From Perkinsus olseni (taxonomy: Eukaryota > Perkinsozoa > Perkinsida > Perkinsidae): DNA of 54,428 nt. Below, piece by piece: positions 22,001 to 34,000 of this stretch (position 1 is the first letter of the stretch; each line of letters starts with the position of its first letter). The DNA lies in the NCBI GenBank assembly GCA_013115135.1, contig JABANP010000361.1, positions 1 to 54,428 on the forward strand, in the 5' to 3' direction. Both the position numbers and the translations under genes were made by a program. The notes beneath the pieces were generated by a model that saw only the letters and a program-made list of their open reading frames with translations, ran no database searches and was not told the origin of the DNA.

Positions 22001-25000
22001 CTCTCGTAAGTTTTCATCACTGCCCCTCGCCACTGATATTTTCGCAACTCTAGAAACCAAGGAGCTAGAATTCGAAGGCTCCATGATCGTCATGAAGCCT
22101 ACCTTCAACGTTTTCATCACTATGAATCCCGGATATGCTGGGAGGACGGAACTCCCGGACAATCTTGCGGTGAGTCGGCGGCCACCGTGGGGTCTGGGCG
22201 GGAGCTCGAAGTCAGGCGCTGTTCCGTCCAATGGCGATGATGGTTCCTGACTACGCCCTCATCGCTGAGATCATGCTCTATGCTTACGGCTTCGAGGCGG
22301 CTCGCGAGTACGCCAGGAAAATGGTCGGAACTTTCAAGCTCTCGAGTGAACAGGTGAGTGTAATTAACCGGTGAATTTGGGATGCTTCGTATTCTCAGTT
22401 ATCTGCACAAGACCACTACGATTACGGTATGAGGGCGGTGAAGTCGACGATTGACGCTTGTGGGCTTCTGAAGAGGACGCTGGGCGACCAGCTGGGCGAG
22501 GACCAGATCGTGTTGAGAGCCTTGCGGGATGTCAACGTGCCGAAGTTCCTCCAGGATGACTTGCCCCTCTTCGAGAATATCATATCTGATCTATTCCCGA
22601 CAACAGAACGACCCAAGGTTGATTATGGCAACCTGTCGGCAGCTCTCGATGAGGTTTTCAAGAAGAATAACGTACAAGGCACTGAATGGTTCGTGGTTAA
22701 AGTGGTGCAGCTTTTGGACACTCTGAAGGTCCGCCATGGTATGATGCTCGTCGGACCAACGGGTGCTGGTAAAACGACCAACTACCGGATGCTCCAGCAG
22801 ACTATGACGAAGTTGAAGAAGGACGGTGACGCTGGTTACGAGTGTGTCCAGACCCACATCCTCAACCCGAAGGCCATCACGCAAGCGCAGCTGTACGGCG
22901 CCTTCGATGAGGTAACTCACGAGTGGAGCGACGGTATCGCCTCGGAGCTCCTCCGTCGAGCGGTTAACGACAACAAGGCTGGCAGTCCGGACAACCAGTG
23001 GGTGATCTTTGATGGGCCGGTCGATGCCCTTGTGGATCGAGTCGATGAACACTGTCCTTGATGACAATAAGAAGCTCTGTCTGACAAGCGGCGAGATCAT
23101 CTCCCTTACCCCGGAGGTTCGGATGATCTTCGAAGTGGAGGACCTTGCAGTTGCCTCGCCGGCCACGGTCAGTCGGTGTGGTATGGTCTTCATGGAGCCG
23201 ACGGCGCTTGGCTTGGAGCCTCTGGTGGAATGCTGGATCGAGAGGCTGCCCGGCAACTTCACTGATGATATCAAACAGCATCTGCGGAGGTGGACAAGAG
23301 ACTTCTGTCTGCCGGCTATCACCTTCGTGAGAAGAAATACCAAAGAAATAGCAAGTAGGTGGGGTCGACCTTACGACCTGTGTGTTGTTGGTCCGTAGCT
23401 TTACCATTACGCTATTAGAACGGTCCTTCAGGTACAGTTGACAACAACCTCCTCCAAGCATTCTTCCGTCTCATGGATTGCTTCTTTGAGAAGTACGTGG
23501 CGAAGGAAGGCCGCAAGGTCACCCCAGCGGACGTATCCAAGCTCGGCTCCGACTATCTTCAAGACATCTTCCTTTTCTGTGCTGTATGGTCTATCGGGGC
23601 TTCCTGTGATGCAGACAGTCGACCGAAGTTCAGCCGGTGGTTCATCGGACATGGTGAAGATATGGGCTTCGACAGAACCCTCCTCCGCATGAATACCAGT
23701 GGCTGCGTCTATGAGATGTAAGGAAGACTTTTGTAGGCTCACAATACAATACTGTTTAGCAATCATTAAATTATAATCATATGCTTCACTACGGGATTCA
23801 CACTCACCGCAATTATGCTCTTCAATTATGTTAAGGGCCATTAGTAGGTGTAATTGTAATTACAATATGGCAGAGAATAAGCATCTCTTCCGGCTGTAGA
23901 GGAGTTCGGAGTCGCTCGCTTTAGATAGTTATTTTTAAAGGCCGGTTTCGAAGGCCTTGTCGGAACTCTTGTGGACTGTGTATTGTTGCTGTCGTTTTGT
24001 TAGGTGTTGTGCTCCCTTCGAGGTGGAAGACAGTCAGGTCCCCGGCTACAAGTGGACCAAGTGGCTCGATACCGTCCCTCACTTTGAGATACCTCGCAAC
24101 GCCGCCTACGACGCGATAGTTGTCCCGACCATCGACAGCATACAACTAACTCATGTGATGGGTAAGTTGGTCACAGCTGGCAACCATGTGCTGATCTTCG
24201 GCAACACTGGCACGGGCAAGAGTATCCACACGGCGCAGTGGTTGCAGAAAGAAGCTCCTGAGACCTACCAAAGCGTCTTCGTCAATTTCTCGGCCCAAAC
24301 TCATGTGAATCAACTGCAGGACTTGATCGATTCGAAAACGGAGAAACGACGGAGGGGAGTGTTTGGTCCGCCGGCCGGCAAGCAGTTGGTCATCTTTGTG
24401 GACGACCTGAACATGCCCCAGAAGGAGTACTATGGTGCTCAGCCGCCGATAGAGCTGCTGAGGCAGTGGCACGACCATGGCGGTTGGTACGACCGCAAGG
24501 AGCTCACCTTCCAGGCGATTATTGATACCACTTACATCACCGCGATGGGCCCTCCGGGGGGCGGTCGAACTTTTATAACTGAGAGGTTGAAGAGACATCA
24601 CAATATGATCTGTGCGATTGACATGCAGCGGTCCTCGGTGGAGACCATCTTCAAGACGATCGTCGAGTATTTCTTGGCCGGGTTTCGAGGAGCCTATCAG
24701 AGCGCTGAAGGACCCATTGGTGTCGGCTGCCTACGACATCTTCGAGATGGTCCATAGAGAGCTGCTGCCGACGCCGGCCAAGAGCCATTATACGTTCAAC
24801 CTTCGAGACATCTGGAAGGTCTTTCAAGGTGGTGCTGTTCTTGGAATATCGATCCTCTTGCCATGCCCCTAGTCAGGTATTTGCTCGCTGTCGCCGAAGA
24901 AGGTCAGCGAAGTTGTGGTGGTGGTTCGTTGTTGGTGTCATGAGAACACGAGAGTGTACGGCGACAGGCTGATTAACGACGAGGACAGGGCATGGTTCAA

Positions 25001-28000
25001 CAGCCAATGCAGGCAGCGTATCCCCCTGTTTAAGGGCCCTACGGAGGAAGAGGTAGGTGGAGGAGGTCATCGAAGCTGTTGAGCTACGCTTGGGTTCTAT
25101 CAGGTGTATGATAAGCCGTCGCTCGTCTTTGGCGACTTCCTATCGACTGGCGACGAGAAGTACTACGTCGAAGTCGAGGACCTCTCGAAGATACAGGCAA
25201 CGATGGAGGTAGGGTGGGTCTCAGAGGGCAGCAGCAGGACGGTGAATTCTGGGGCTTTTCAGACCTACTTGGACGACTACAACAACTCTAACACGCATCA
25301 GATGCCGCTGGTCATGTTCTTCAACGCCTGTGAGCATGTTGCTAGGATATGCAGGTCGGTACAGCGCCCGGGTTCGATTCCTGGCAAGGACATTTTTCAG
25401 GGTTATCCGCCAGCCCAGCGGCAATGCTCTCCTCCTCGGCGTGGGTGGCAGCGGCCGTCAGAGCCTTTCTCGACTGGCTAGCTTCATCTCGGACTTTGAG
25501 TGTTTCCAGATAGAAGTGGCAAAGGGTAACGTTGTCTTAGCGGAGCGATGCTGATATCCTTTTTCCGCAGATACGGCATGAATGAGTTCCGTGATGACCT
25601 TCGGAAGTGTCTGCTAGTCAGCGGCTGTGATAACAAGCCGCAGATGTTCCTCTTCTGCGACACTCAAATCGTCAATGAGCAGATGGTCGAGGCCATCAAC
25701 AACGTGCTGAATTCGGGCGATGTGCCTAACCTGTAGGTGTGGGAAGGAGTCAGGCCAATTCTTACGAGTTACGTTTGGTGTGGTATGCAAAATTGCGCTT
25801 GAATGTACCTATATATAATGTGCGGGCGGTTATAGGAACTCATGAAGAGTATATGGGACGGATGTGTCCTTCGGCTCCTCTCATTCTCCTCGAGTCAAAA
25901 GCTTGGATAGTTGTCCATTGGGGCGGAGCGAAGCAGAAGGAAGAAGATCATCATCGTATTGGTGATAGATACAAATTGGAAGACATGGACGCCATCAGCC
26001 AGACTTGCCGAGCAGCCTGCACCCAAGCGGGCTTACAACCAACGAAGACGAACCTGTTTAATACCTACCTTACTAGGGTCAAGAGGAATATTCATGTGGT
26101 GGGTGATAAGAAAATGCAGGGCGTGGGTTTCGAACCTGGGCCCTACCTTAGGTCCTGGCATTTTCTCCAGTGGGAGACGCCTTCCGTACGAGATTGCGCA
26201 TGTTCCCTTCGCTTGTCAACTGCTGTACAATTGACTGGTTCGCCGAGTGGCCGGCCGATGCCCTCTACAGCGTGGCCAAGCAGCAGCTTATCGCTGACGT
26301 AACATCCTCGTTCTTGAACCTTCAGGGTTATCCACTGGGGGCCCGCGGGCTATAGGTCGTTTAAAGCTCTCGTGTGCTTGAAGATTCTTCCATCGTCAGC
26401 ATTGACTCTGCGGTTTCGCCCTTTTCACTCCCTTTCCTTGCCGAAAAAAATCGTCTTCATTTTCGGTTCTCTTCATTTTCTCCATTCTGTTCGTGCCGTT
26501 GATTTCTCTTCTCTCTCGCCTACTCACAGGCTTTCCTCTCCTCTGTGCTTCGGAGTGGTATCATCCCGCCTCAGGACACCAAGCTACCCAATACAGAGGG
26601 AGTGTTGGTCACCTTCCGAGTGGTCCATCAGAGCGTAGAGGCGGCCAGCCTTCGGTTCAAGGCTGAGCTCAAGCGCCATTGCTATGTCACTCCGACGAGT
26701 TATCTCACGCTCATCTCCAATTTCAAGAAGGTCAGTTAGGCTGGAGTCGCCTGAAGGAGTTATAAACCAGGCGATCTTGCATTCTTGATCAATCTTATAT
26801 TTTCTCAGCTCAAGTCCTGATCAGATACTTGGTGATAAGAGGCTCGAAGTTGAGACCTTGCGACAGCGTTTTCAGAGTGGACTTGACAAGCTGAGCGAGG
26901 CTGGCCAAGCGGTAGGCCGGCTGCTGCTGTTCTACGCGGTGGTTGATGGTGACGGCAGGTGGCTGTGATGGAGACGGAGTTGGTGGCGATGCAGCCTGTA
27001 CTGGAAAAGACTTCTAAGGAGGTGAGGGGCTTCCTTATTGAACTCACTAAAACGATATGAGGATCCAATTTAAAGGGCTAAGAGATAGCTCTACTGGAAA
27101 AGTTTGTATTCGAAATATGTACACGGTGAGAGAACACCGTACTTCAAAGAACATTGTATTCGCAATGGAGTGGTATGAGTGTTGAAAGCCAGAGACATTT
27201 TTCCAAGCGATTGACGGTATACAGAGATAGCATGCAGGATCCGCGCGAAAGCCAGTATTTTTACCAGCGCTTCTGCGGCGGAAGCCACTTCCGACAGTGA
27301 AATTCCTGTTTGCGATGATAAGTCTAACATCGTCTCTGTCCATTGTCTCTGAGGCTCACGCTGGACGCTCCTCGGTCAGGTAGCGGAGATGATGGTTGTT
27401 ATCACTGAGGATAAGGCCAAGGCTGCTGTGACGAAGGAAGCTGTGGCTAAGCAGGTTAGTAGAAATATTTGCCACAAGGGTGGGCTCTCACTGCCTAATC
27501 AGCACATTCATAATCCTTTTTGGCTTGAAAGCTTCCTTCTTAACCCACCAGAAGATCCAAAACACTGTAAAGACTGAAAACAGTTTGTTAAAAAGTATAA
27601 GCTAGTTATAGTAGTTAGTTATACAGTAAAGTAGGAAAAGTACAGTTAGTTATAAAATGTTTTTATAAACACTGTTTTTATAGAATATACTGTGCCAAGG
27701 CTATACACAAACTGTTGGTTTCGTGGTCGACGCTTGTCGAAGCTATTGCCGTGGTGGCCGGCTGTCTCTGTGATTGGATCTTATGTCTCTTTCGATGTAC
27801 ACTCTCGGCTAGGTGGGCTATCTGGTCTTCTGTTGCTCAGGAGAAGGAGGCCACAGCGCAGGCAGCAGTGGCCCAGGAGATCAAGGATGATGCTCAGAAG
27901 GACCTTGACGAGGCCCTACCTGCCTTAGAGGTGGCGGTGCAGTGTTTGAAGAGCCTGAAGCTCAGCCACATCCAGGAGGTGCGTCTCGGGCTGTGGATTG

Positions 28001-31000
28001 CGACCTGTGCTGTGAATGGGGAAGTGGCTGTAGGTCAAGGCCCTGGCTAATCCCCCAGGCGGAGTGAAACTCACTTTGGAGGCGATCTGCATTATGTTCG
28101 AGGTAGGATTCGTGGCTCGTTATGGAAAGGGCGTGGGTTCGATTCTAGGGGGTTGCATTTTTTCATGTAGGTTAAACCCACGATGAAGAACGATCCCGAG
28201 AGGCCTGGCAAGAAGATTGCCGATTACTGGGAGAGCGCCAAGAGCCAGGTGAACCCCAGCTGGTCTTTCTGTGAATTCGCCATGTCAAATACACGCCAGA
28301 GTAAACCTATAGTGAAATTATGTTCTGATTTTTCGACGAAAGAGCACAGGGAAAGCAAGGAGTGTTGCTGCTTCGCTGGTATTCATGTTTAACGCAAGAT
28401 GCGAGGGAAAATACCATTTTCCAACGGAATGCCCTCTCTAAGGGATTCGACTGGGCACGCATGCGCAAGAAGTCGCTGGCCGTGAGTAGGAAGAAAGCGC
28501 TTTGACGTCAGGTGCTGAGCGATCCGAAAGGCCTGCTGGAGAAGCTCTTCGCTTATGATAAAGGATAACATCCCGGACAAGGTCGGAGGTCTCCGTCGAG
28601 GATTGTGATCATTCGGTGGCAGGTGATCTCCAATATCGAACCATATATCAACAGGGAAGACTTCGATCCAGCTGCTATCAAGAAGGCCTCGGTTGCGTGT
28701 GAGGTAAGAACTTTCTAGTGTTCTCATCATCCTCGTGGTCGTCTGTTGATCGTGGTGGTGTCCAGGCGCTCTGTATGTGGGCGAGGGCTATGTTCAAGTA
28801 TCATCACGTTGCAAGGAGTGTTGAACCTAAGAGACAGAAGTTGATGGCGGCTGAGGAAGAGCTCAGTGTTACGATGGGCCAGCTGGAGGCAGCACGGGCC
28901 GAACTGAAAGGTGAGGACTGAGCTGCTGCGATTGTCAGTATTGTAGGAGTATCTTGGAGGACAGGTGTCGAGGATAAGCTGGCTAAGCTGGAGAAGGATT
29001 ATAACGACGCTGTTGCCAAGCAGGAGCAGCTGAAGCATGACATGGAGCAGTGTGCGGTAGGGGGAGGGATCGCTGGGCGAGACGATTTGGTGAGGGAGTG
29101 GTACGACAACAGGTTAAACTGGAGCGAGCGAATAAACTTATCGGAGGTCTTGGTGGGGAGAAAGATCGATGGACTAGCAACGTGAAGAGTCTCAGTGAAA
29201 AGTAATAATGCATTCTGTCGCGGAAAGATAAGGCTGTTATTCCACCCGACCTGAGAACGTTGATCGAGCACTTGAAGCAGTGATGACGTATTCAGCCGGT
29301 ATCTGAGTACCCCTCCCTCGGAGCCCACGTGCAGGCTTAGTAGCATCATTTTTGCATGTGGCATAGTGGCCCTTTTTTGTTTGGCATAGTAACGTCCTAC
29401 TTTTTGTCATCTACTCTTATTCCTGTCGATTTGCAGAGTATCTGCAACTTCGAGCATGAAAGATACGGAAAGCTTGAGAACCATTTTTCTCTACACTAAC
29501 TGGCACGATTGACTCAGGATTTTGCTGTTGCCACCGGTCTATCTCCACGTGCTTCTCAGGTACGAGTTGCTCCCTGGTGATGCCCTCATCGCTGCGGGTA
29601 TGGTATCTTATGCTGGTCCTTTCGTGGCCTCTTATCGTACTGGCTTTGAGCACGAGTATGTTCTGGGAGAGGACACCGCTCTGTTGTATAGGCGGAGCGA
29701 AGTTTGTTTCTATTTCTATCCTTCGCCGAGAGTGTCAGAAAAGGCTCGGATCATTTCTTTCGTCATCACAGTAGCATCACTGGGCCGAATTAATGAAGTT
29801 TTACGTAGAGGGTGGGTGATGATGGAATGTGTTTCTTTAGGTGGATGGAGACATGTGAGAAGGAAGGGGTCGAACACTCACCCGGCTGCCGAATGCTCGA
29901 GGTAAAACTGCTGTCGATTTCTCGACGAGGTTCCTCTTCTTCTCCTTTTTTAAGGTCCTCGGGGAGCCCGTAAAGATACAACAATGGGTGGTCTGCAGTC
30001 TGCCGCAAGATACTCTCTCCGTCGAGAATGCTATCATAATCGACACTAGCAGGCGTTGGCCGTTGATGATTGACCCCCAGCGGCAGGCCAATAAGTTCAT
30101 AAAAAACCTCGGGAAGCCGCAGAGCGAGGCCGGTATCGAAACTTGCAAGCTTAGCGACCCGAACTTCCTTCGGACGCTGGAACTGGGCATCCAGTTCGGT
30201 AAGTGGATTCTCCTGGAGAACGTCGGAGAGGAGCTGGACCCGGCCCTGGAGCCCATCTTGCTGCAGCAGAAGATAAAGGACGGCTCTGGTTATGTTATAA
30301 AGCTTGGCGACAAGACGGTGACCTATGCCGAGTCGTTTAGGCTGTTCATTACGACCACTTTGCCGAACCCTCACTACTCACCGGAGACTTCAGTTAAGGT
30401 TACTCTGTTGAACTTCGCGATCACTATGGACGGCCTTGTCGACCAAATGCTGGGTATTGTCGTGGCGAAGGAAGCGCCAGAGTTGGAGGAGAAGAAGGCG
30501 AAGTTGTTGAAGGACAATGCGGACATGGCGAAGCAGTTGAAGTCCATCGAGGATGAAATCTTGAGGCTTCTGGCTTCGAGCGAGGGGGATATTTTGGAAG
30601 ATGAGACACTCATCAACACTCTTGCTGTGAGTAAAGAGACCAGCGCTGTCATCAACACTAAAGGTGGAGGAGGCCAAGGTGGGTCGCCGCCGTGTACCTT
30701 TTGAAAGGCTGCCGTACGTTGTGGTGGTGTTAGGTGACAGAGAAGGAGATTGATGAGGCTCGGACGTCGTACAGACCGGTGGCGTTCCGATCCAGCCTCA
30801 TTTTCTTTTGTATTGTGGAGCTCATCACCATCGACCCCATGTACCAGTTTTCGCTGCAGTGGTATCAGAACCTCCTCAGTATGGGAATCGACAATGCCCC
30901 GAAGAGCGAGGTGAGATCTGGTCGGTTGCACTGCCCAGTGATAGTGGTTGTGGGAGTTGTGGTAGGAGAGCACGAGGAAAGCCTTTATCTGCTTCATGAT

Positions 31001-34000
31001 CGGGGAGATAGGGTTGTCGTGTGAATTGCGAGGTTGCGATTGATGACGTCGCCTCAGTATGAGCGTAGTGGTTGGGATAATATTCTCACTATTTGCCTTC
31101 GAGGTCCTCAACGAACGGTTGAATATCCTCAACGACTTCCTCACCTACTCGGTGTACCAGAACGTCTGTCGAGCTCTGTTTGAAGCTCACAAGCTGCTCT
31201 TCTCCTTCTCGCTGTGTCTTAAGATCTTGCAGGGGAATAATGAGATCGGTGAGCAGCAGAGAGCGGCAGCTGGCATGCCGATGACCCGTTTGCGTTCAGA
31301 TGAAGCGGAGCTGGGGTTCCTTCTGACAGGGCCGAGAGGGAAGGCGGAGGGGCCTGCTGAGCCGCCCGCTGAATGGTGAGTCGTCGTGGAGTGGAATCTT
31401 ATGTTGATGCGTGGTAAAGTTGGACAAGCCCGCGATGATGATGCTCAGGATCGGTCCGACGGAGTGGAACGAGATTCTCACCTTGTCCACCCTGCCAGCC
31501 TTCAAAGGCCTCGCCGATACCGTTGCCGCCAATACCGATGGATTCCGAGTAAGCCGCCGCCCAGCATGACGTCTCCTGCTATGAAATCTCTTCAGCGCAT
31601 TTACGACGACCCAGAAGCGCACAAGTGTCCCCTTCCCGCTGGCCTTGATGAAGCCTTGGATTCCCTCCAGAAGATGCTGGTACTGCGCACCATCCGACCT
31701 GGCAAGATAACCAACGCTGTTGTCGAGTACGTGACAGAGAAGCTCGGCAGAAAGTTCGTCGAGCCGCCCACGTTTGACATCGCCCTGTCCTACGGCGACT
31801 CCACTTGCTTAACGCCCCTCATCTTCGTCCTCTCTGCGGGCTCCGACCCGGTTGCTGACATGCTGACTTTTGCTGAGGAGAAAGCACATGTCGAATCGGT
31901 TGGAGAGTATCTCCCTTGGGCAAGGTCAGGGTCCGAAGGCCTCGAGGATGATTGAGCATTCGACGAAGTCAGGGAGGTTGGGTGCTGCTGCAGAACTGTC
32001 ACCTGGCCATCAGCTGGATGCCCCAGTTAGAACAGATCTGCGAGCAATTAAGTGGAGAGGACGTCAATCCGACTTTCCGACTGTGGCTGACGTCGATGCC
32101 GAGCAAAGCCTTCCCGCCGCTGCTACTGCAGAATGGCGTGAAGATGACCAACGAGCCGCCGAAGGGACTCCGGGCGAACCTGCTGAGGAGCTACGCTGGA
32201 CTGGATGATAAAACGTTGAACGACTGCTCGAAGCCGGAGGCCTTCCAACCCCTTCTGTTCGGCTTCTGCTTCTTCCACGCGGTCGTTCAGGAGCGGCGTA
32301 AATTCGGCCCGATTGGGTGGAACATCCCCTACGGATTCACCATGGAGGACTTGATGGTTTGCCGTCGACAATTGAAGCTGTTCATTGATGACTATGACGA
32401 AATACCGTATAAAGTTCTTAACTACTTGGGAGCGGCGATCAACTATGGTGGTCGAGTGACTGATGATAAGGACAAGCGCTTGATAGAGTGCATCTTGCGG
32501 ACCTTCATCTGCCCTGATGTGGTCGAAAGGCGAGGCTCTGAAGGATACAAGTACAACATCGTGATGGTGTCGCTGCTGGCAGTGATGGTGGATGGCCAGG
32601 TACTCGGCGTCGGGCCTCTATTATTGTCCAGATGGCGGCACGCAAGAGGCGTTCATGGACTATATCAAGTCCTTGCCGCTAGAGCCTTCGCCGGAGGTGA
32701 CGGACTGCTCTTGATGGGGGTGAGGGTGAACTGACTCTGCCAGGTATTTGGTATGCACGAGAACTGCAGTATCGCTTTTGCCAAGCAGGAGTCCGCTGAG
32801 CTCCTCGCTGGTAGGCCGCCTCGCCTCTTCGTCTCGTGCTGAAGAGCTGCCGCTCAGGTATCCTGTCGATGGCGCCGCAGACGGGGAGTGGCGCCAGCGG
32901 GCAGTCCACAGCTGATGTGATGAGTGGGGTGGCCGAGGAAGTGCTGAGCAAGGTGACGGCGTATCTTTTGAGCTTGTATGATAGAGTGATTGGTGGTGCG
33001 ACGTGAAGGACGCAATCAGAAGCAATTGAGCCACTGCGGATGATACTTTGAGTTTAGAGGTTATTGGCGATGCTGATGCCAACTCCGAGATCCGTTTAAA
33101 ATCGCTAGTTCTCAAGAAACACTTTCGCCCGCCTTGACGGCTTCGTATCGTATAATTCCTATCGTGTGTAGGTGCCTCCGTTGTTCGACATGTTGGCTGT
33201 AGAGGAGGCCTATCCCCCTCTCTACGAGGAGAGCATGAACACTGTCCTCAGACAGGAGGTCCTCAGCCTCGGTGTCAGCGTATCTTGGATTCACCTCGCC
33301 AGGTGCTGCGGTATAATCGCCTGCTGAACGAGATCAGATCGACCGTTCCGGAGCTTCAGAAAGGCTCTGAAGGGTCTGGTCGTGATGAGCGAGTCGCTCG
33401 AGAAGGTATCCTTTGCAGTGCGCTAGCCTCGTGGGATATACGTGTCAGATGGGCAACGCATTCTTGACGAACCAAGTGCCTGAGGCATGGTCCGACAGAG
33501 GCTTCCTATCGTTGAAGCCGCTAAGCTCCTGGTGCGCATTAGACGCTCGTCAGAGGCCTTTCCTTCAGCGTCGTTGCCATTCAGGATATCGGACCTTATC
33601 GATCGCGTTACCTTCATGGAGAAGTGGGTTCGAAGTGGGGTGCCTCCGGCCTTTTGGATCAGCGGGCTGTTCTTCCCTCAAGCATTCCTCACCGGAACGC
33701 TGCAGGTAGGGGACTCTCCGGGTCCACCTCCTCCTCGTCCGTCTTCTCGTAGAACTTTTCAAGAGCTAAAAAGGTGGCGATCGACAGACTCGCGTTCGAC
33801 TTCACCATCCTGGACGATCGTGAAGTCGGTCAGATTACTGTAAGTAATTCCGCGCTCGCCCGAGGCCGCTATCTTCCTCGTGTAGGAACGAGCCTCTGAG
33901 GGTGTCTATGTTTACGGCATCTTCCTTGAAGGCTGCCGATGGGACTCGACCAGTAGGCCTGCCTCGATGGTGTTTCTCAAGTGTTCTTGGTTCAGCCCAT

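Noticed and set aside
18370..23461. Long antisense frames opposite dynein exons
   Set aside because: They are shadows of the dynein coding frame; the plus strand has conserved dynein motifs throughout.
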